Positions 49,179 to 58,764 of a stretch of 64,000 nucleotides of DNA are shown one piece after another. Position numbers and translations under genes: made by a program. This DNA comes from Actinoplanes octamycinicus (GTDB taxonomy: Bacteria; Actinomycetota; Actinomycetes; Mycobacteriales; Micromonosporaceae): assembly GCF_014205225.1 (NCBI RefSeq), contig NZ_JACHNB010000001.1, forward strand, positions 8,041,501 through 8,105,500, read 5' to 3'. A model generated the notes under the pieces. That model did no database searches and had not been told where the DNA came from. It saw nothing but the letters and a program-made list of their open reading frames with translations. The stretch's first letter is position 1, and each line of letters starts with the position of its first letter.

Positions 49179-51509
49179 ATGGTTGACACGGTCAGCCAGG
49201 TCGGCTCAGCCGGGCCGAAGGGACTGTTACGCAACAAGAAGATGCGCCGGCATCTGCTGATCAGCGCCAGTGTGCTCGTGGCCGCAATGGCGACGTTCCT
49301 GCCCCTGTGGTCGCTGACCAGCAGCAACTTCGACAAGGTCGAGCACCGCGACGCCGTCCGGCAGGCCACCGGGTTGCAGGCGGCGTTGAACGCCCAGGCG
49401 CAACGGCTGATCGACTTCGGGATCACCAACTCGGTCTGGAACGGCGCCGTCGACGTCATCCGCACTGGCGACCCCGACCTGGCGCTGAAGAACTTCCCGC
49501 CCCACCTGATCGGTGGCGCCTACCATTTCGCCGGGCTGATCGCGGTGAACCGAGCCGGGCAGATCCGCGGTGGCGGCCTGGTGGTCAACGACGTCTACCA
49601 GCATCGGCCCGGCCAGTTCCCCGATGCGCCGATCCTGCAACGCATGTGGCAAGCCGACGCCGCCGCCGGGACACCGGCGTGCGGATTCGTCGCCATCGCC
49701 GGGGCACCGCACCTGTACTGCGGATTCCCCGTCTACCACACGCACGGCAAAGGCAGCAGCAACGGCGGCTTGATCATGCTGAAACCGGTCGACGCCGCCC
49801 TGCTCGCCACCCTGTCCGAGGCAACCGACACCCAGGTGTATCTGAACTCGGACCCCGGCCCGGACCAGGTAGGCCACGGAGAACTCCCCACCTTGCTCGG
49901 GCCGATGACGGTCAACACCGATCTCTCCCGCCATGCCATGACCGCCCACGCGACCGTCACGGGCGTCGACGGGCAGGTCGTCAGCCTGCACGCCGCCCGG
50001 GACCGGCCCATGCGCGCGATGGCCTCCACCACCCTGCACATGGTGCTGCTGGCCGCTGCCGGGTTCGCCGGCGTCATCGTCGCGCTGATGATCCTGCTGG
50101 TCCGCAGCAGCGTCGAGGTACAGGTCGGCCCGCTCCGGCACACCACCGAAAAGATCATGGAGTCCGGTGACCTGAGCTTGCGAGTGCCCGCCGGCGGCGG
50201 GGGCCACATCGCTGCGCTCGGCAGCACTATCAACGCCATGCTGGCCGCCCTGCAACAACAGGAACAGCAGATCGTCCAAGCCCATAAACGGGAGGAACAA
50301 CAGCTGAAGAACCGCCGGCTGGAAAGCCTCGGTCAGCTCGCCGGCGGCGTCGCCCACGACTTCAACAACATCCTCGCGGTGATCAGCAACTACGCCGAGA
50401 TGATCTCGGAAACGCTGACCGCGCCGGTACCGGACCCGCAGGACCTTGCCGAGGCGCGTAAGGACGTCAGGCAGATCTGCCGAGCCGCCGAACGCGCCAC
50501 CCGGCTGACCAAACAGCTACTCGCGTTCGGCCGCCGCGACATCATCCAGGCCGAGGTCCTCGACCTCAACCAGATCGTCGGAGACGTCGAGCCGATGCTG
50601 CGCCGCACCATAGGCGAACACATCCACCTGGCCACCACCCTGGACCGGCAGCTGTGGCCGGTCCACGCCGACGTCGGCCAACTCGAACAGATCCTGCTCA
50701 ACCTGGTGGTCAACGCCCGCGACGCGATGCCCGGCGGCGGCACCGTGTGCATCGACACCAGCAACGCCGACCTCGGCGGAGACGACCTCAGCGGCGCCTC
50801 TCAGCTGCCGGCCGGCCGCTACGTGCGCCTCCGTGTCAGCGACACCGGCAGCGGCATGCCACCCGAGGTGATCGAACGTGCCTTTGAACCCTTCTACACC
50901 ACCAAACCACAAGGCTCTGGGACCGGCCTCGGGCTCGCTACCGTGCACGGCATTGTCGCCGCAGCCGGCGGCGACGTGGACATCTACTCCGAGAACGGCA
51001 TCGGTACCACCGTCACCGTCACGCTGCCCGCCGTCGACACCCCTGCGGACACCCTCGCATCCGACACCCACGACCCCGTCGAACCGGTCGCCGACAGGCC
51101 GCCGCACGAGACCATTCTGATGGTCGAGGACGAGGACGACCTGCGGGTCATCACCGGCCGCATCCTCACCCGCGCCGGCTATCACGTGCTGACCGCAAGC
51201 GGCGGTGAACAGGCCCTGCATCTCGCCGACACCCACCCCGGCCCCATCGACCTGCTGCTCACCGACGTGATCATGCCGGAGATGACCGGGAACCAGGTAG
51301 CCGCCCGCATCGAAGCCACCCGCCCCGGCATCCCGGTGCTCTACATGTCCGGCTACGCCGAACCCGTTCTGGCCGAGAACGGCACTCTTCCCGAGGGCGT
51401 CACCATCATCGAGAAGCCCTTCACGAGCGCGCAACTCCTGGACCACATCCGCATCCGTCTCCAGCAAGCCGGGAGCCGGCCGCCAGACGGCTTCTTTGTC
51501 AGCCGGTGA
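49179..51509 (+). CDS. CHASE4-like/HAMP hybrid histidine kinase with C-terminal receiver
   Basis: A 776-residue kinase. A membrane helix (about 25-47) is followed by an external domain of about 240 residues (CHASE4-like; SVWNGAVDVIRTGDPDLALK, and later FPVYHTHGKG), a second helix (about 288-310), HAMP and a coiled coil. The HisKA is of the HDFNN class with His393 (GGVAHDFNNILAVI). HATPase_c (GSGTGLGLATVHGI) and a receiver with Asp696 (LLLTDVIMPEMTGN) complete it. The receiver at the end without an HPt suggests autoregulation or transfer to an unseen partner. The ATG at 49179 fits the N-terminal charged segment. Confidence 0.88.
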   Translation: MVDTVSQVGSAGPKGLLRNKKMRRHLLISASVLVAAMATFLPLWSLTSSNFDKVEHRDAVRQATGLQAALNAQAQRLIDFGITNSVWNGAVDVIRTGDPDLALKNFPPHLIGGAYHFAGLIAVNRAGQIRGGGLVVNDVYQHRPGQFPDAPILQRMWQADAAAGTPACGFVAIAGAPHLYCGFPVYHTHGKGSSNGGLIMLKPVDAALLATLSEATDTQVYLNSDPGPDQVGHGELPTLLGPMTVNTDLSRHAMTAHATVTGVDGQVVSLHAARDRPMRAMASTTLHMVLLAAAGFAGVIVALMILLVRSSVEVQVGPLRHTTEKIMESGDLSLRVPAGGGGHIAALGSTINAMLAALQQQEQQIVQAHKREEQQLKNRRLESLGQLAGGVAHDFNNILAVISNYAEMISETLTAPVPDPQDLAEARKDVRQICRAAERATRLTKQLLAFGRRDIIQAEVLDLNQIVGDVEPMLRRTIGEHIHLATTLDRQLWPVHADVGQLEQILLNLVVNARDAMPGGGTVCIDTSNADLGGDDLSGASQLPAGRYVRLRVSDTGSGMPPEVIERAFEPFYTTKPQGSGTGLGLATVHGIVAAAGGDVDIYSENGIGTTVTVTLPAVDTPADTLASDTHDPVEPVADRPPHETILMVEDEDDLRVITGRILTRAGYHVLTASGGEQALHLADTHPGPIDLLLTDVIMPEMTGNQVAARIEATRPGIPVLYMSGYAEPVLAENGTLPEGVTIIEKPFTSAQLLDHIRIRLQQAGSRPPDGFFVSR

Positions 51510-51549
51510 GAGCGACATCGACCGACAAGGTACGGCTAATGGCGGCCGG

Positions 51550-53580
51550 TCAGCGGGCCGGTTCGAGCTGCACGACCGCGCTCACCGGGCCGGAGCCCTC
51601 GGGCAGCTCGACGGTGAGTCCGTCCGTCATGAGAGCCGCCCCGGACACTCCCCGGTATGTCGTCTCCGGCTCCAGTCCTCGCGGCCGGACGAGGACCCTG
51701 CGGTCGGTGCCGGCGAGGCGCCAGACGAAGAGGACGCTCCGGCCGCCCAGCACGTACTGTGACGCGGCGAGCGAACCCGTCGGTGGCAGCAGCCGGTACA
51801 GCGTTCCGTGCTGGACGATCGGCCGGATCGCCCGGTACCGGGCGATCATCTCGGCCGCGTAGGCAAGCTCCTCGTCGGTCCACCGGGTCAGGTCGCCGCC
51901 GAGGCCGAGCACCCCGGCCATCGCCACGTCGAAGCGGAACGGCAGTGGCACCTCCCGGCCGGTGATCGGGTTCGGGCTGTCGGTCACCCAGGCCACCATC
52001 GTGCCGGGCGAATAGACCTGGGTGTAACCGTGCTGGATGCCGAGCCGGTCGACGGCGTCGGTGTTGTCGCTGGTCCAGGCCTGATCGGTGCGGGCCAGGA
52101 TGCCCAGGTCGACGCGGCCGCCACCGCCGGCGCAGGCTTCCACGCGTACGCCGGGGTGGGTCTTGCGCAGTTGATCGATGACGGCATAGACCCCGTGCGC
52201 GTGCCCGATCGCCGCCTGCGGCCGGGCCTGGGTGACGGCCCGGTTGAAGTCCCACTTCAGGAAGGTCAGCCCGGTCTCCCGGATGATCCGGTCGAGCTGC
52301 CTGAAGGCCCAGTCACGCACGTCGGCGCGGGTGAAGTCGAGGACCAGCTGGTGGCGCAGCTCGGTGACACGTGTCCCGGGTTCGTGCAGGGTCCAGTCCG
52401 GATGCGCGCGGAACAGCTCGCTGTCCGGATTCACCATCTCGGGCTCGACCCACAGCCCGAAGGCCATGCCGAGCGACCGGATGTGATCGGCGAGCGGCCG
52501 CAGGCCGTCCGGGAAGCGGTCCGGGTTGGCGAACCAGTCACCGAGACCGGCGCGGTCGCTGGTGCGCGCGCCGAACCAGCCGTCGTCGACGACGAACAGC
52601 TCGACGCCGAGCCGGGCGGCACGCTCGGCGAGCGCGCGCTGTCCCGCTTCGGTGACGTCGAACGAGGTGGCCTCCCACGAGTTGTACAGCACCGGCCGCA
52701 GCTCGCCGGCGTGCGGCAGCACATGCGCACGCTGGTAGTGGTGCCAGGCGCGGCTGGCCGCGCCGAACCCGCCATCGGCGTACAGCGCGGCGCAGACCGG
52801 CGAAACCGCCTGCTCCCCCGGCAGCAGCCGGGTCACCGTGCGGTCGTGGCCGGCGGCGGCAAGCACCGAGCAACGGCCGGCCGGGGTGCGGGACACGGTG
52901 ATCCGCCAGGATCCGCTGAACGCGAGCGCCGCCGACCACACCTCGCCGGTCTCCTCGGTGGCGGTGCCGTCGTCGAGCATCACCCACGGGTTGGTGGCGT
53001 GCCCGGTCACGCCACGCCGGCTGATCAGCGTGGTCTCGGCGACCGGGAGCACGACGCGGTGCAGCGCGCCCTCGCGGGCCCAGCCGCCGGTGACGTGGCT
53101 GAGCCGGTAGTTGTCGCGCACCGGCAGGCACCAGACCGCGGCGGCGTGCGCGTCGAGCACGATCGCGTCCGCGGTGGCGCCGGTGTGCCGGACCACCGAC
53201 CAGCGTTCGATGACGTCGGTGCTCGGCCGCACCCGGTAGTGCAGCTCCACCTCCACCGCGCCGGTGAGCCGGACGACCAGTTCGTCGCCGCGGATCTCGT
53301 GGCCGGCCACCGTGAGGCCGGCCTCGCTGCCGAAGGACAGCGCCGCCGGGGTGAACATCGCGCCGCCGGCGATCGGGAAGTCCTCGGCGCTGTCGAGCGG
53401 GCCCTCGAACGTGTCGTCGAAGGGCGAGCGCCACGCCGGGATGGCCGCCGCCTCCTCGGCGCTGATCCGCGGCCCCCAGTGGATCGGGCGGACGGTGTGG
53501 TCGAGCCGCAGCGCGTACGTGGTGTGCTCGGTGTGCAGGGCTATGGTGGCGCCGTCCGGCGACGGTTCGATCAGGGGCAA
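51550..53580 (-). CDS. GH36 alpha-galactosidase
   Basis: A 676-residue cytosolic enzyme that removes alpha-1,6-linked galactose from raffinose- or melibiose-type sugars. The N-terminal beta-sandwich extends to about residue 290. The catalytic barrel carries the nucleophile Asp444 (FLKWDFNR) and the acid/base Asp505 (WTSDNTDAVDR); VVDDGWFGAR and LWVEPEMVNPDSEL are typical GH36 substrate-pocket blocks. No signal peptide is present. It is the last gene of the leftward galactoside operon, 58 bp after the sugar-binding protein gene, and is convergent with the sensor kinase at 49179. Confidence 0.93.
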   Translation of the reverse strand: MPLIEPSPDGATIALHTEHTTYALRLDHTVRPIHWGPRISAEEAAAIPAWRSPFDDTFEGPLDSAEDFPIAGGAMFTPAALSFGSEAGLTVAGHEIRGDELVVRLTGAVEVELHYRVRPSTDVIERWSVVRHTGATADAIVLDAHAAAVWCLPVRDNYRLSHVTGGWAREGALHRVVLPVAETTLISRRGVTGHATNPWVMLDDGTATEETGEVWSAALAFSGSWRITVSRTPAGRCSVLAAAGHDRTVTRLLPGEQAVSPVCAALYADGGFGAASRAWHHYQRAHVLPHAGELRPVLYNSWEATSFDVTEAGQRALAERAARLGVELFVVDDGWFGARTSDRAGLGDWFANPDRFPDGLRPLADHIRSLGMAFGLWVEPEMVNPDSELFRAHPDWTLHEPGTRVTELRHQLVLDFTRADVRDWAFRQLDRIIRETGLTFLKWDFNRAVTQARPQAAIGHAHGVYAVIDQLRKTHPGVRVEACAGGGGRVDLGILARTDQAWTSDNTDAVDRLGIQHGYTQVYSPGTMVAWVTDSPNPITGREVPLPFRFDVAMAGVLGLGGDLTRWTDEELAYAAEMIARYRAIRPIVQHGTLYRLLPPTGSLAASQYVLGGRSVLFVWRLAGTDRRVLVRPRGLEPETTYRGVSGAALMTDGLTVELPEGSGPVSAVVQLEPAR

Positions 53581-53638
53581 CGTGGCGCTCCGGGTGACGG
53601 GGGCCGGCCCACGCGGACGGTGGACCGGCCCGGGTGGG

Positions 53639-54970
53639 CTATTCCTTGACCGGAATCGACTGCGACTTCAGCGTGTTGATGGTGCTGGCCTGCGCGTCCT
53701 CGAGCGCCTTCGTCAGCGTTCCCTGGCCGGTGACGGCCTTCTTGAAACCGTCGGAGGCGTCGGCGTAGGTCTGGGTCATCGTCGGTCCCCAGGTGAAGTC
53801 CGGCTTCACCTGCGTGGACGCCTCGGCGAAGACGTCATAGATCGGCTGGTTGCCGTAGAACGCGACGCCCTCCTTGAGCGCGGGCAGCGACGCGCCCTCC
53901 TTGGTGGCCGGGTACAGCTGGGCCTCCTTGTTGAGCAGGGTGAGCGCCTCGGTGGAAGTGTTCAGCCACAGCGCGAACTTGGCCGCCTCGTACGGGTGCT
54001 TGGAGCTCTTGAAGACCGCGGTCGACGAGCCGCCCCAGTTGCCGGCGACCTTCTCGCCCGCGTTCCACTGCGGCATCGGCGCCACCGCCCACTTGCCGGA
54101 GGTCTTCGGCGCGCCGCTGAGGATCGAGTTGGCGCCCCACACCGCGGAGACCCAGGTCCACGCGCTGCTCGAGTTGTAGGCGTTGTCCCACTCCGGGGTC
54201 CACGGCGGCACCGAGGAGACCAGCTTCTTGTCGAGCAGGCCCTGCCAGTAGTCGGCGACCTTCTTGGTGGCGTCGTCGGTCATCGTGACGCTCCAGTTGG
54301 TGCCGTCGTTGGCGAACCAGTGGGCGCCCGCCTGCCAGGCCAGCCCGGCGAACTGGTTGATGTCGCTCTGCGAGAAGTTGGTGATGTAGCCGCCCGCCGC
54401 CTTCACCTTCTCGGCCGCCGCGGCGTACTCGTCCCAGGTGGCCGGGACCGGGATGTTGTTCTTCTCGAACAGGTCCTTGCGGTAGAACAGTGCCATCGGG
54501 CCGGCGTCCTGCGGGATGCCGAAGACGTGGCCCTGCTCGCCGAAGGTCACCTGGTTCCAGGTCCAGTCGACGAACTTGCTCTGCGACTGGGTGACGATGT
54601 CACAGCCGCCGAGGTCGGCCAGGCCGTCCTGCACCCGGAAGCTGGGCAGCGCGTCGTACTCGATGTGGCCGAGGTCGGGCGCGTTGCCGGCCTTGAGCTG
54701 GTTGAAGAAGTTCTGGTAGGTGCCGGCGTTGCCGCTGGGACCGGTCTGCACCTTGACCTGAATGTCCGGGTTCGCCTTGTTCCACACGGCGACGACCTTG
54801 TCCATGTTCGGGACCCAGGTCGTGTAGGTCAGGTTGACCGGACCGCTGGACGGCTGGCAGGACGACGCCGCACCGGTGGTGCCGGCCGAGGTGTCGTCGC
54901 CGGACGAACACGCCGCTATTGACATTGTCGACATCAGCAAAATGGCGATGGAACGAGCGCGCAAGCGCAT
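53639..54970 (-). CDS. ABC sugar-binding lipoprotein
   Basis: A 443-residue extracellular solute-binding protein of family 1. The lipobox MSIAAC gives lipidated Cys21. The mature protein begins with NLTYTTWVPNMDKVVAVWNK, and DLGHIEYDALPSF and GIPQDAGPMALFYRKDLF are typical of carbohydrate-binding members. It would capture galactosides outside the membrane and hand them to the two permeases. AGGAGG lies five bases before the ATG at 54970. It follows the second permease by 17 bp, in the normal GH42-permease-permease-SBP-GH36 order. Confidence 0.92.
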   Translation of the reverse strand: MRLRARSIAILLMSTMSIAACSSGDDTSAGTTGAASSCQPSSGPVNLTYTTWVPNMDKVVAVWNKANPDIQVKVQTGPSGNAGTYQNFFNQLKAGNAPDLGHIEYDALPSFRVQDGLADLGGCDIVTQSQSKFVDWTWNQVTFGEQGHVFGIPQDAGPMALFYRKDLFEKNNIPVPATWDEYAAAAEKVKAAGGYITNFSQSDINQFAGLAWQAGAHWFANDGTNWSVTMTDDATKKVADYWQGLLDKKLVSSVPPWTPEWDNAYNSSSAWTWVSAVWGANSILSGAPKTSGKWAVAPMPQWNAGEKVAGNWGGSSTAVFKSSKHPYEAAKFALWLNTSTEALTLLNKEAQLYPATKEGASLPALKEGVAFYGNQPIYDVFAEASTQVKPDFTWGPTMTQTYADASDGFKKAVTGQGTLTKALEDAQASTINTLKSQSIPVKE

Positions 54971-54987
54971 TTTTCCTCCTGGGGAGA

Positions 54988-55830
54988 TTACTTGATCGAG
55001 CCGGTACCGAGGCCGCTGCGCCAGAAGCGCTGCAGGGAGAGAAATGCGATGATCATCGGAGCGATCGAGATGAACGCTCCGATCAGTACCAGGGCCCGCA
55101 GCTCGGGATGCCCGTTGATCTGGGACTGCCACGAGTAGAGGCCGAGCGTCACCGGGAACAACCGCTCGTTGCCGAGCATGATGAGCGGCAACATGAAGTT
55201 GTTCCAGACCGCGACGAAATGGAACAGGAAAATGGTCACGAAGGCCGGCGCCATGAGGCGTGCGGACACCGTGAAGAAAGAGCGCACCTCGCCGGACCCG
55301 TCGATGCGCGCCGCTTCGAGGAGCTCGTCCGGAACACTGGCGGCGGCATAGACGCGGCCGAGGTAGACGCCGAACGGGTTGACCAGGCTGGGCAGGAAGA
55401 CCGACCAGAAGGTGTTCGCCAGCTCCACCTTGCTGAAGATCAGGAACAGCGGCAGCGCGAGCGCGGTCGCCGGTACCAGCACGCCACCCAGCACGATGTT
55501 GAAGATCGTTTCCCGGCCGGGGAACACGTACTTGGCGAGTGCGTAACCGCACATGCCGGCCAGCAGGGTGCCGATCAGCGCCGCCCCGACCGTGTAGGCG
55601 ATCGAGTTCGCCATCCAGCGCAGGAAGATGCCGTCGTTGTAACGGATCAGGTTGGCGACGTTCTCACCGAGGGCGAAGTGGTCGGGCCACAGGCCGCGCC
55701 CTTCGGTGACCTGCCCGTCCTTCTTGCCGGCGGCGACGAACAGCCACCACAGCGGGGTCAGGAAGTACAGGGTGAAGACAGCCATGACGAGCATGGCGGC
55801 GTACCGCGGCACCCGGAAGGCAGCCATCAT
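54988..55830 (-). CDS. ABC sugar permease (MalG-type)
   Basis: A 280-residue inner-membrane permease with six helices. It carries the EAA loop ELLEAARIDGSGEVRSFFTV that docks an ATPase. The start MAAFRVPRYAAMLVMAVF and the conserved FLFHFVAVWNNFMLPL are typical of the MalG branch. Its start overlaps the stop of the MalF-type permease gene by four bases. A galactoside importer half; the partner half is at 55827-56693. There is no ATPase gene in the operon. Confidence 0.92.
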   Translation of the reverse strand: MMAAFRVPRYAAMLVMAVFTLYFLTPLWWLFVAAGKKDGQVTEGRGLWPDHFALGENVANLIRYNDGIFLRWMANSIAYTVGAALIGTLLAGMCGYALAKYVFPGRETIFNIVLGGVLVPATALALPLFLIFSKVELANTFWSVFLPSLVNPFGVYLGRVYAAASVPDELLEAARIDGSGEVRSFFTVSARLMAPAFVTIFLFHFVAVWNNFMLPLIMLGNERLFPVTLGLYSWQSQINGHPELRALVLIGAFISIAPMIIAFLSLQRFWRSGLGTGSIK

Positions 55831-56693
55831 CGCACCCCCTTGCGCTGGGTGAACTTGAGGAAGGAGAACGACAGCACGAACGTCGCGAGCGCCAGCACCA
55901 CGGAGAACGCGGCGGCCAGGCTGAAGTTCGGGACGCTCGAGGTGCTGAGCACGGTGAGGTTCGGCGTGTAGGTGCTGGACACCGCGGAGCTGAAGCTGCG
56001 GAACACCTGCGGCTCGGCCAGCAGCTGAAGCGTGCCGATGATGGAGAACACCGTGGTGAGCACGATCGCCGGCAACACCAGTGGGATCTTGATGGACCAC
56101 GCGGTGCGGAAGGCTCCGGCGCCGTCGATCTTCGCGGCCTCGTAGATCTCGGTCGGCACGGCGAGCAGCGCCGAGTAGATGATCAGCATGTTGTAGCCGA
56201 CGTAGACCCAGGTCACGACGTTCGCCATGGCCCACAGCACCAGACCCGGCGAGAGCAGGTCGGCGTTCGAGGTCACCGCGGTGAACGGCGACAGGTTCGG
56301 CGAGTACAGGTAGCCCCACATGATCGCGGCGACCACGCCAGGCACCGCGTACGGCAGGAAGTACACCAGGCGGAAGAACCGCCGGCCCTTGACCAGGCCG
56401 GAGTCGAGCAGCAGCGCCAGGAACAGCGCCACGCCGAGCATGATCGGCACCTGCACGGCGCCGAACAGCAGCACCCGCTCGACCGACTGCCAGAACGGCC
56501 CGTTGCTGAAGACCTGCCGGTACTGCACCAGACCGCCGAAGACCTCCTTGGCGGGCCCGAACGTGCCGGTGCGCTGCACGGTGTGGAACGACTGCCACAC
56601 CGCGTAGCCGATCGGGATCAGATAGAAGAGCGCGAACAGCACACCGAACGGCGTGACGAAGAAGAGAATCGCGCTGACATGCCGTTTCCTCAC
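55827..56693 (-). CDS. ABC sugar permease (MalF-type)
   Basis: A 288-residue inner-membrane permease. Its N-terminal helix is FFVTPFGVLFALFYLIPIGY, and the EAA loop is EIYEAAKIDGAGAFRTAWSI. VYFLPYAVPGVVAAIMWGYL is the usual family block. It pairs with the MalG-type permease. Its start overlaps the GH42 stop by four bases, so all the genes here are translationally coupled. It must rely on an ATPase encoded elsewhere. Confidence 0.92.
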   Translation of the reverse strand: MRKRHVSAILFFVTPFGVLFALFYLIPIGYAVWQSFHTVQRTGTFGPAKEVFGGLVQYRQVFSNGPFWQSVERVLLFGAVQVPIMLGVALFLALLLDSGLVKGRRFFRLVYFLPYAVPGVVAAIMWGYLYSPNLSPFTAVTSNADLLSPGLVLWAMANVVTWVYVGYNMLIIYSALLAVPTEIYEAAKIDGAGAFRTAWSIKIPLVLPAIVLTTVFSIIGTLQLLAEPQVFRSFSSAVSSTYTPNLTVLSTSSVPNFSLAAAFSVVLALATFVLSFSFLKFTQRKGVR

Positions 56694-58642
56694 GGCCGGG
56701 CCTCCTCACGCACGACGCGTACGCCACCGGGCGGCACCCGCAGGCGGCCACGAACCATCTCGCCGCTGATCAGGTCGCACCCGGTGACCGCGTACTCGAT
56801 CTCGCGCGTCCCGTGGTTGATGACGAAGACGTACGTCCGGTCCTCGCTCGCGCGCCGCACCACCTCGACGGACCCGTCGTTCTCGAAGCCCTGGTCCGGT
56901 CCGATGGCGGCCCGCAGGACGCTGCGCATTGCCTCCGGGTCGAGGGCGGTCGCGACGTACCAGGCGTTGCCGTTGCGGGTGATCGCCGGAGTTCCGGGCA
57001 GCGGGCCATCGACATACCGGGCGATGACCTCCGCGGTGGTGGTGCGCAGCCGCTCGGTCCACAGGCCGGCCTTGCCGCCGTTGTCCAGCGTCACGGTCGT
57101 GCCGGGGACGAGCGGCGCGAATTCCTCGGCGGTGACGCCGAGCAGTTCGCGGAACGCGCCGGGGTACCCGCCCAGCCGGATCCGGTCGTCGCGGTCGGCG
57201 ATGCCACTGAAGAAGGTGACCAGGACGCGGCCGCCGCCGGCGACGAACTCGGTGATCGCCTTGGCCTGCTCGTCGGTCACCAGGTACAGGCAGGGCACCA
57301 CCACGAAGCGGTACCGCGACAGATCGCTGTCCGGGCTGATCACGTCGGCGGTCACGCCCAGCTCGCGCAGCCCGAAGTGGGCGGCGTGCACCTGGTCGAG
57401 GTAGTTCACCGCGGTCGACGGCCGGCCCTCCTGCTCGGCCGCCCACCACGACTCCCAGCTGAACAGCACCGCCGTGTCGGCCTGCACGGTCGAGCCGGCC
57501 ACCTCGGCCAGCCTGGTCAGCACGGAGGAGAGTTCGAGGACCTCGCGCCACTGCTCGGTGTCGGTGCCGGCGTGCGGCACCAGCGCCGAGTGGAACTTCT
57601 CGCTGCCCTGCGCCGAGGCGCGCCATTGGAAGAAGCAGATCGCGTCGGCGCCGCGGGCCACGTGGGTCAGCGTGTTGCGCAGCAGCTGGCCGGGCTCCTT
57701 GGCCAGGTTCACCGGCTGCCAGTTCACCGCGCCCACCGACTGCTCCATGAGCATCCACGGCCGGCCGCCGGCCAGGCCGCGGGTCAGGTCGGCGGCGAAG
57801 CTCAGCTCGGCGGCCGGCTGCCCGAGCCGGTGGTCCAGGTAGTGGTCGTTGGCGATCACGTCCATCCGCGGCGCCCAGCGCCAGTAGTCCTGGTTGCGGA
57901 TGTGCGCGGTGACCATGAAGTTCGTGGTCACCGGGACGCTCGAGTGCCGGCGCAGCACCGCCGCCTCGGCCTCGTAGTAGCCGAGCAGTTCGTCGGAGGA
58001 GAACCGGTGGAAGTCGAGCATCTGCGCCGGGTTGCGCAGCGACAGCGCGGTCCGCGGCGGCAACACTTCGGACCACTCGCCGTACCGCTGGCTCCAGAAC
58101 GACGTGCCCCACGCGGCGTTGAGCGCGTCGAGGGTCTCGTACCGCTCGGTCAGCCAGGCCCGGAACCGCTCCGCGCTGGCATCGCAGTAGCAGAGCGCGT
58201 TGTGGCAGCCGAGCTCGTTCGAGACGTGCCACAGGGCCAGCCCCGGGTGCTGGCCGTAGCGCTCGGCGACCCGCTCGACCAGCGCCAGCGCGTGCTCGCG
58301 GAACACCGGCGAGCTCGGGCACCAGGCCTGCCGGCCGCCCGGGTACCGGCGGGTGCCGTCGGCGGCCATCGGCAGGATCTCCGGGTGGCGGGCCGCCAGC
58401 CACGGCGGCGGGGACGCCGTCGCGGTGCCGAGGTTGATCCGGATGCCGTTGCGGTGCAGCAGGTCGACGATGTGGTCGAGCCGGTCGAAGTCGTACTCGC
58501 CGGCCCGCGGCTCGAGGTCGGACCAGCCGAAGATGTTCACCGCCGCCAGCCCGATGCCCGCGGACTTCATCAACGCGACGTCCTCGGCCCACACCTCGGC
58601 CGGCCACTGCTCCGGGTTGTAATCGCAGCCCAGCGTGATCAC
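56690..58642 (-). CDS. GH42 beta-galactosidase
   Basis: A 650-residue cytosolic enzyme. It starts ITLGCDYNPEQWPAEVWAED, the GH42 hallmark. The acid/base is Glu143 in HVSNELGCHN and the nucleophile is Glu300 in LMEQSVGAVNWQP. The trimerisation domain (about 390-600) and a short beta C-terminal domain follow. It cleaves beta-galactosides, often galacto-oligosaccharides or arabinogalactan fragments. The first gene of the leftward operon, it begins 17 bp from the perfect LacI operator and is divergent from lacI. Confidence 0.93.
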   Translation of the reverse strand: MITLGCDYNPEQWPAEVWAEDVALMKSAGIGLAAVNIFGWSDLEPRAGEYDFDRLDHIVDLLHRNGIRINLGTATASPPPWLAARHPEILPMAADGTRRYPGGRQAWCPSSPVFREHALALVERVAERYGQHPGLALWHVSNELGCHNALCYCDASAERFRAWLTERYETLDALNAAWGTSFWSQRYGEWSEVLPPRTALSLRNPAQMLDFHRFSSDELLGYYEAEAAVLRRHSSVPVTTNFMVTAHIRNQDYWRWAPRMDVIANDHYLDHRLGQPAAELSFAADLTRGLAGGRPWMLMEQSVGAVNWQPVNLAKEPGQLLRNTLTHVARGADAICFFQWRASAQGSEKFHSALVPHAGTDTEQWREVLELSSVLTRLAEVAGSTVQADTAVLFSWESWWAAEQEGRPSTAVNYLDQVHAAHFGLRELGVTADVISPDSDLSRYRFVVVPCLYLVTDEQAKAITEFVAGGGRVLVTFFSGIADRDDRIRLGGYPGAFRELLGVTAEEFAPLVPGTTVTLDNGGKAGLWTERLRTTTAEVIARYVDGPLPGTPAITRNGNAWYVATALDPEAMRSVLRAAIGPDQGFENDGSVEVVRRASEDRTYVFVINHGTREIEYAVTGCDLISGEMVRGRLRVPPGGVRVVREEARP

Positions 58643-58658
58643 GGGCGCCTCTCCTCAC

Positions 58659-58672
58659 TGTGCACGTGCACA
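58659..58672. promoter_or_regulatory. LacI-type operator, proximal to the GH42 gene
   Basis: TGTGCACGTGCACA is a perfect 14-bp palindrome with the central CG of LacI-family operators. It ends 17 bp upstream of the GH42 start. The right half GTGCACACAT matches the second operator at 9 of 10 positions. Confidence 0.8.
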
Positions 58673-58702
58673 CATTTCCGTTGGGAAAACTCCGCAGGTC
58701 GG

Positions 58703-58722
58703 ATGTGTGAACGAGCACACAT
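58703..58722. promoter_or_regulatory. LacI-type operator, distal copy
   Basis: ATGTGTGAACGAGCACACAT has seven-base perfect arms and a central CG. Its centre is 47 bp from the proximal operator. The pair probably allows DNA looping or independent control of both directions. Confidence 0.75.
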
Positions 58723-58731
58723 TAGGTTCAC

Positions 58732-58743
58732 CGTTGATCAACG
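58732..58743. promoter_or_regulatory. Palindrome in the lacI leader
   Basis: CGTTGATCAACG is a perfect 12-bp palindrome 22 bp before the lacI start. It is unlike the two other operators, so it may bind a different regulator or be chance. Confidence 0.35.
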
Positions 58744-58764
58744 TCAAGGTGGGGAAGCTAAAGT

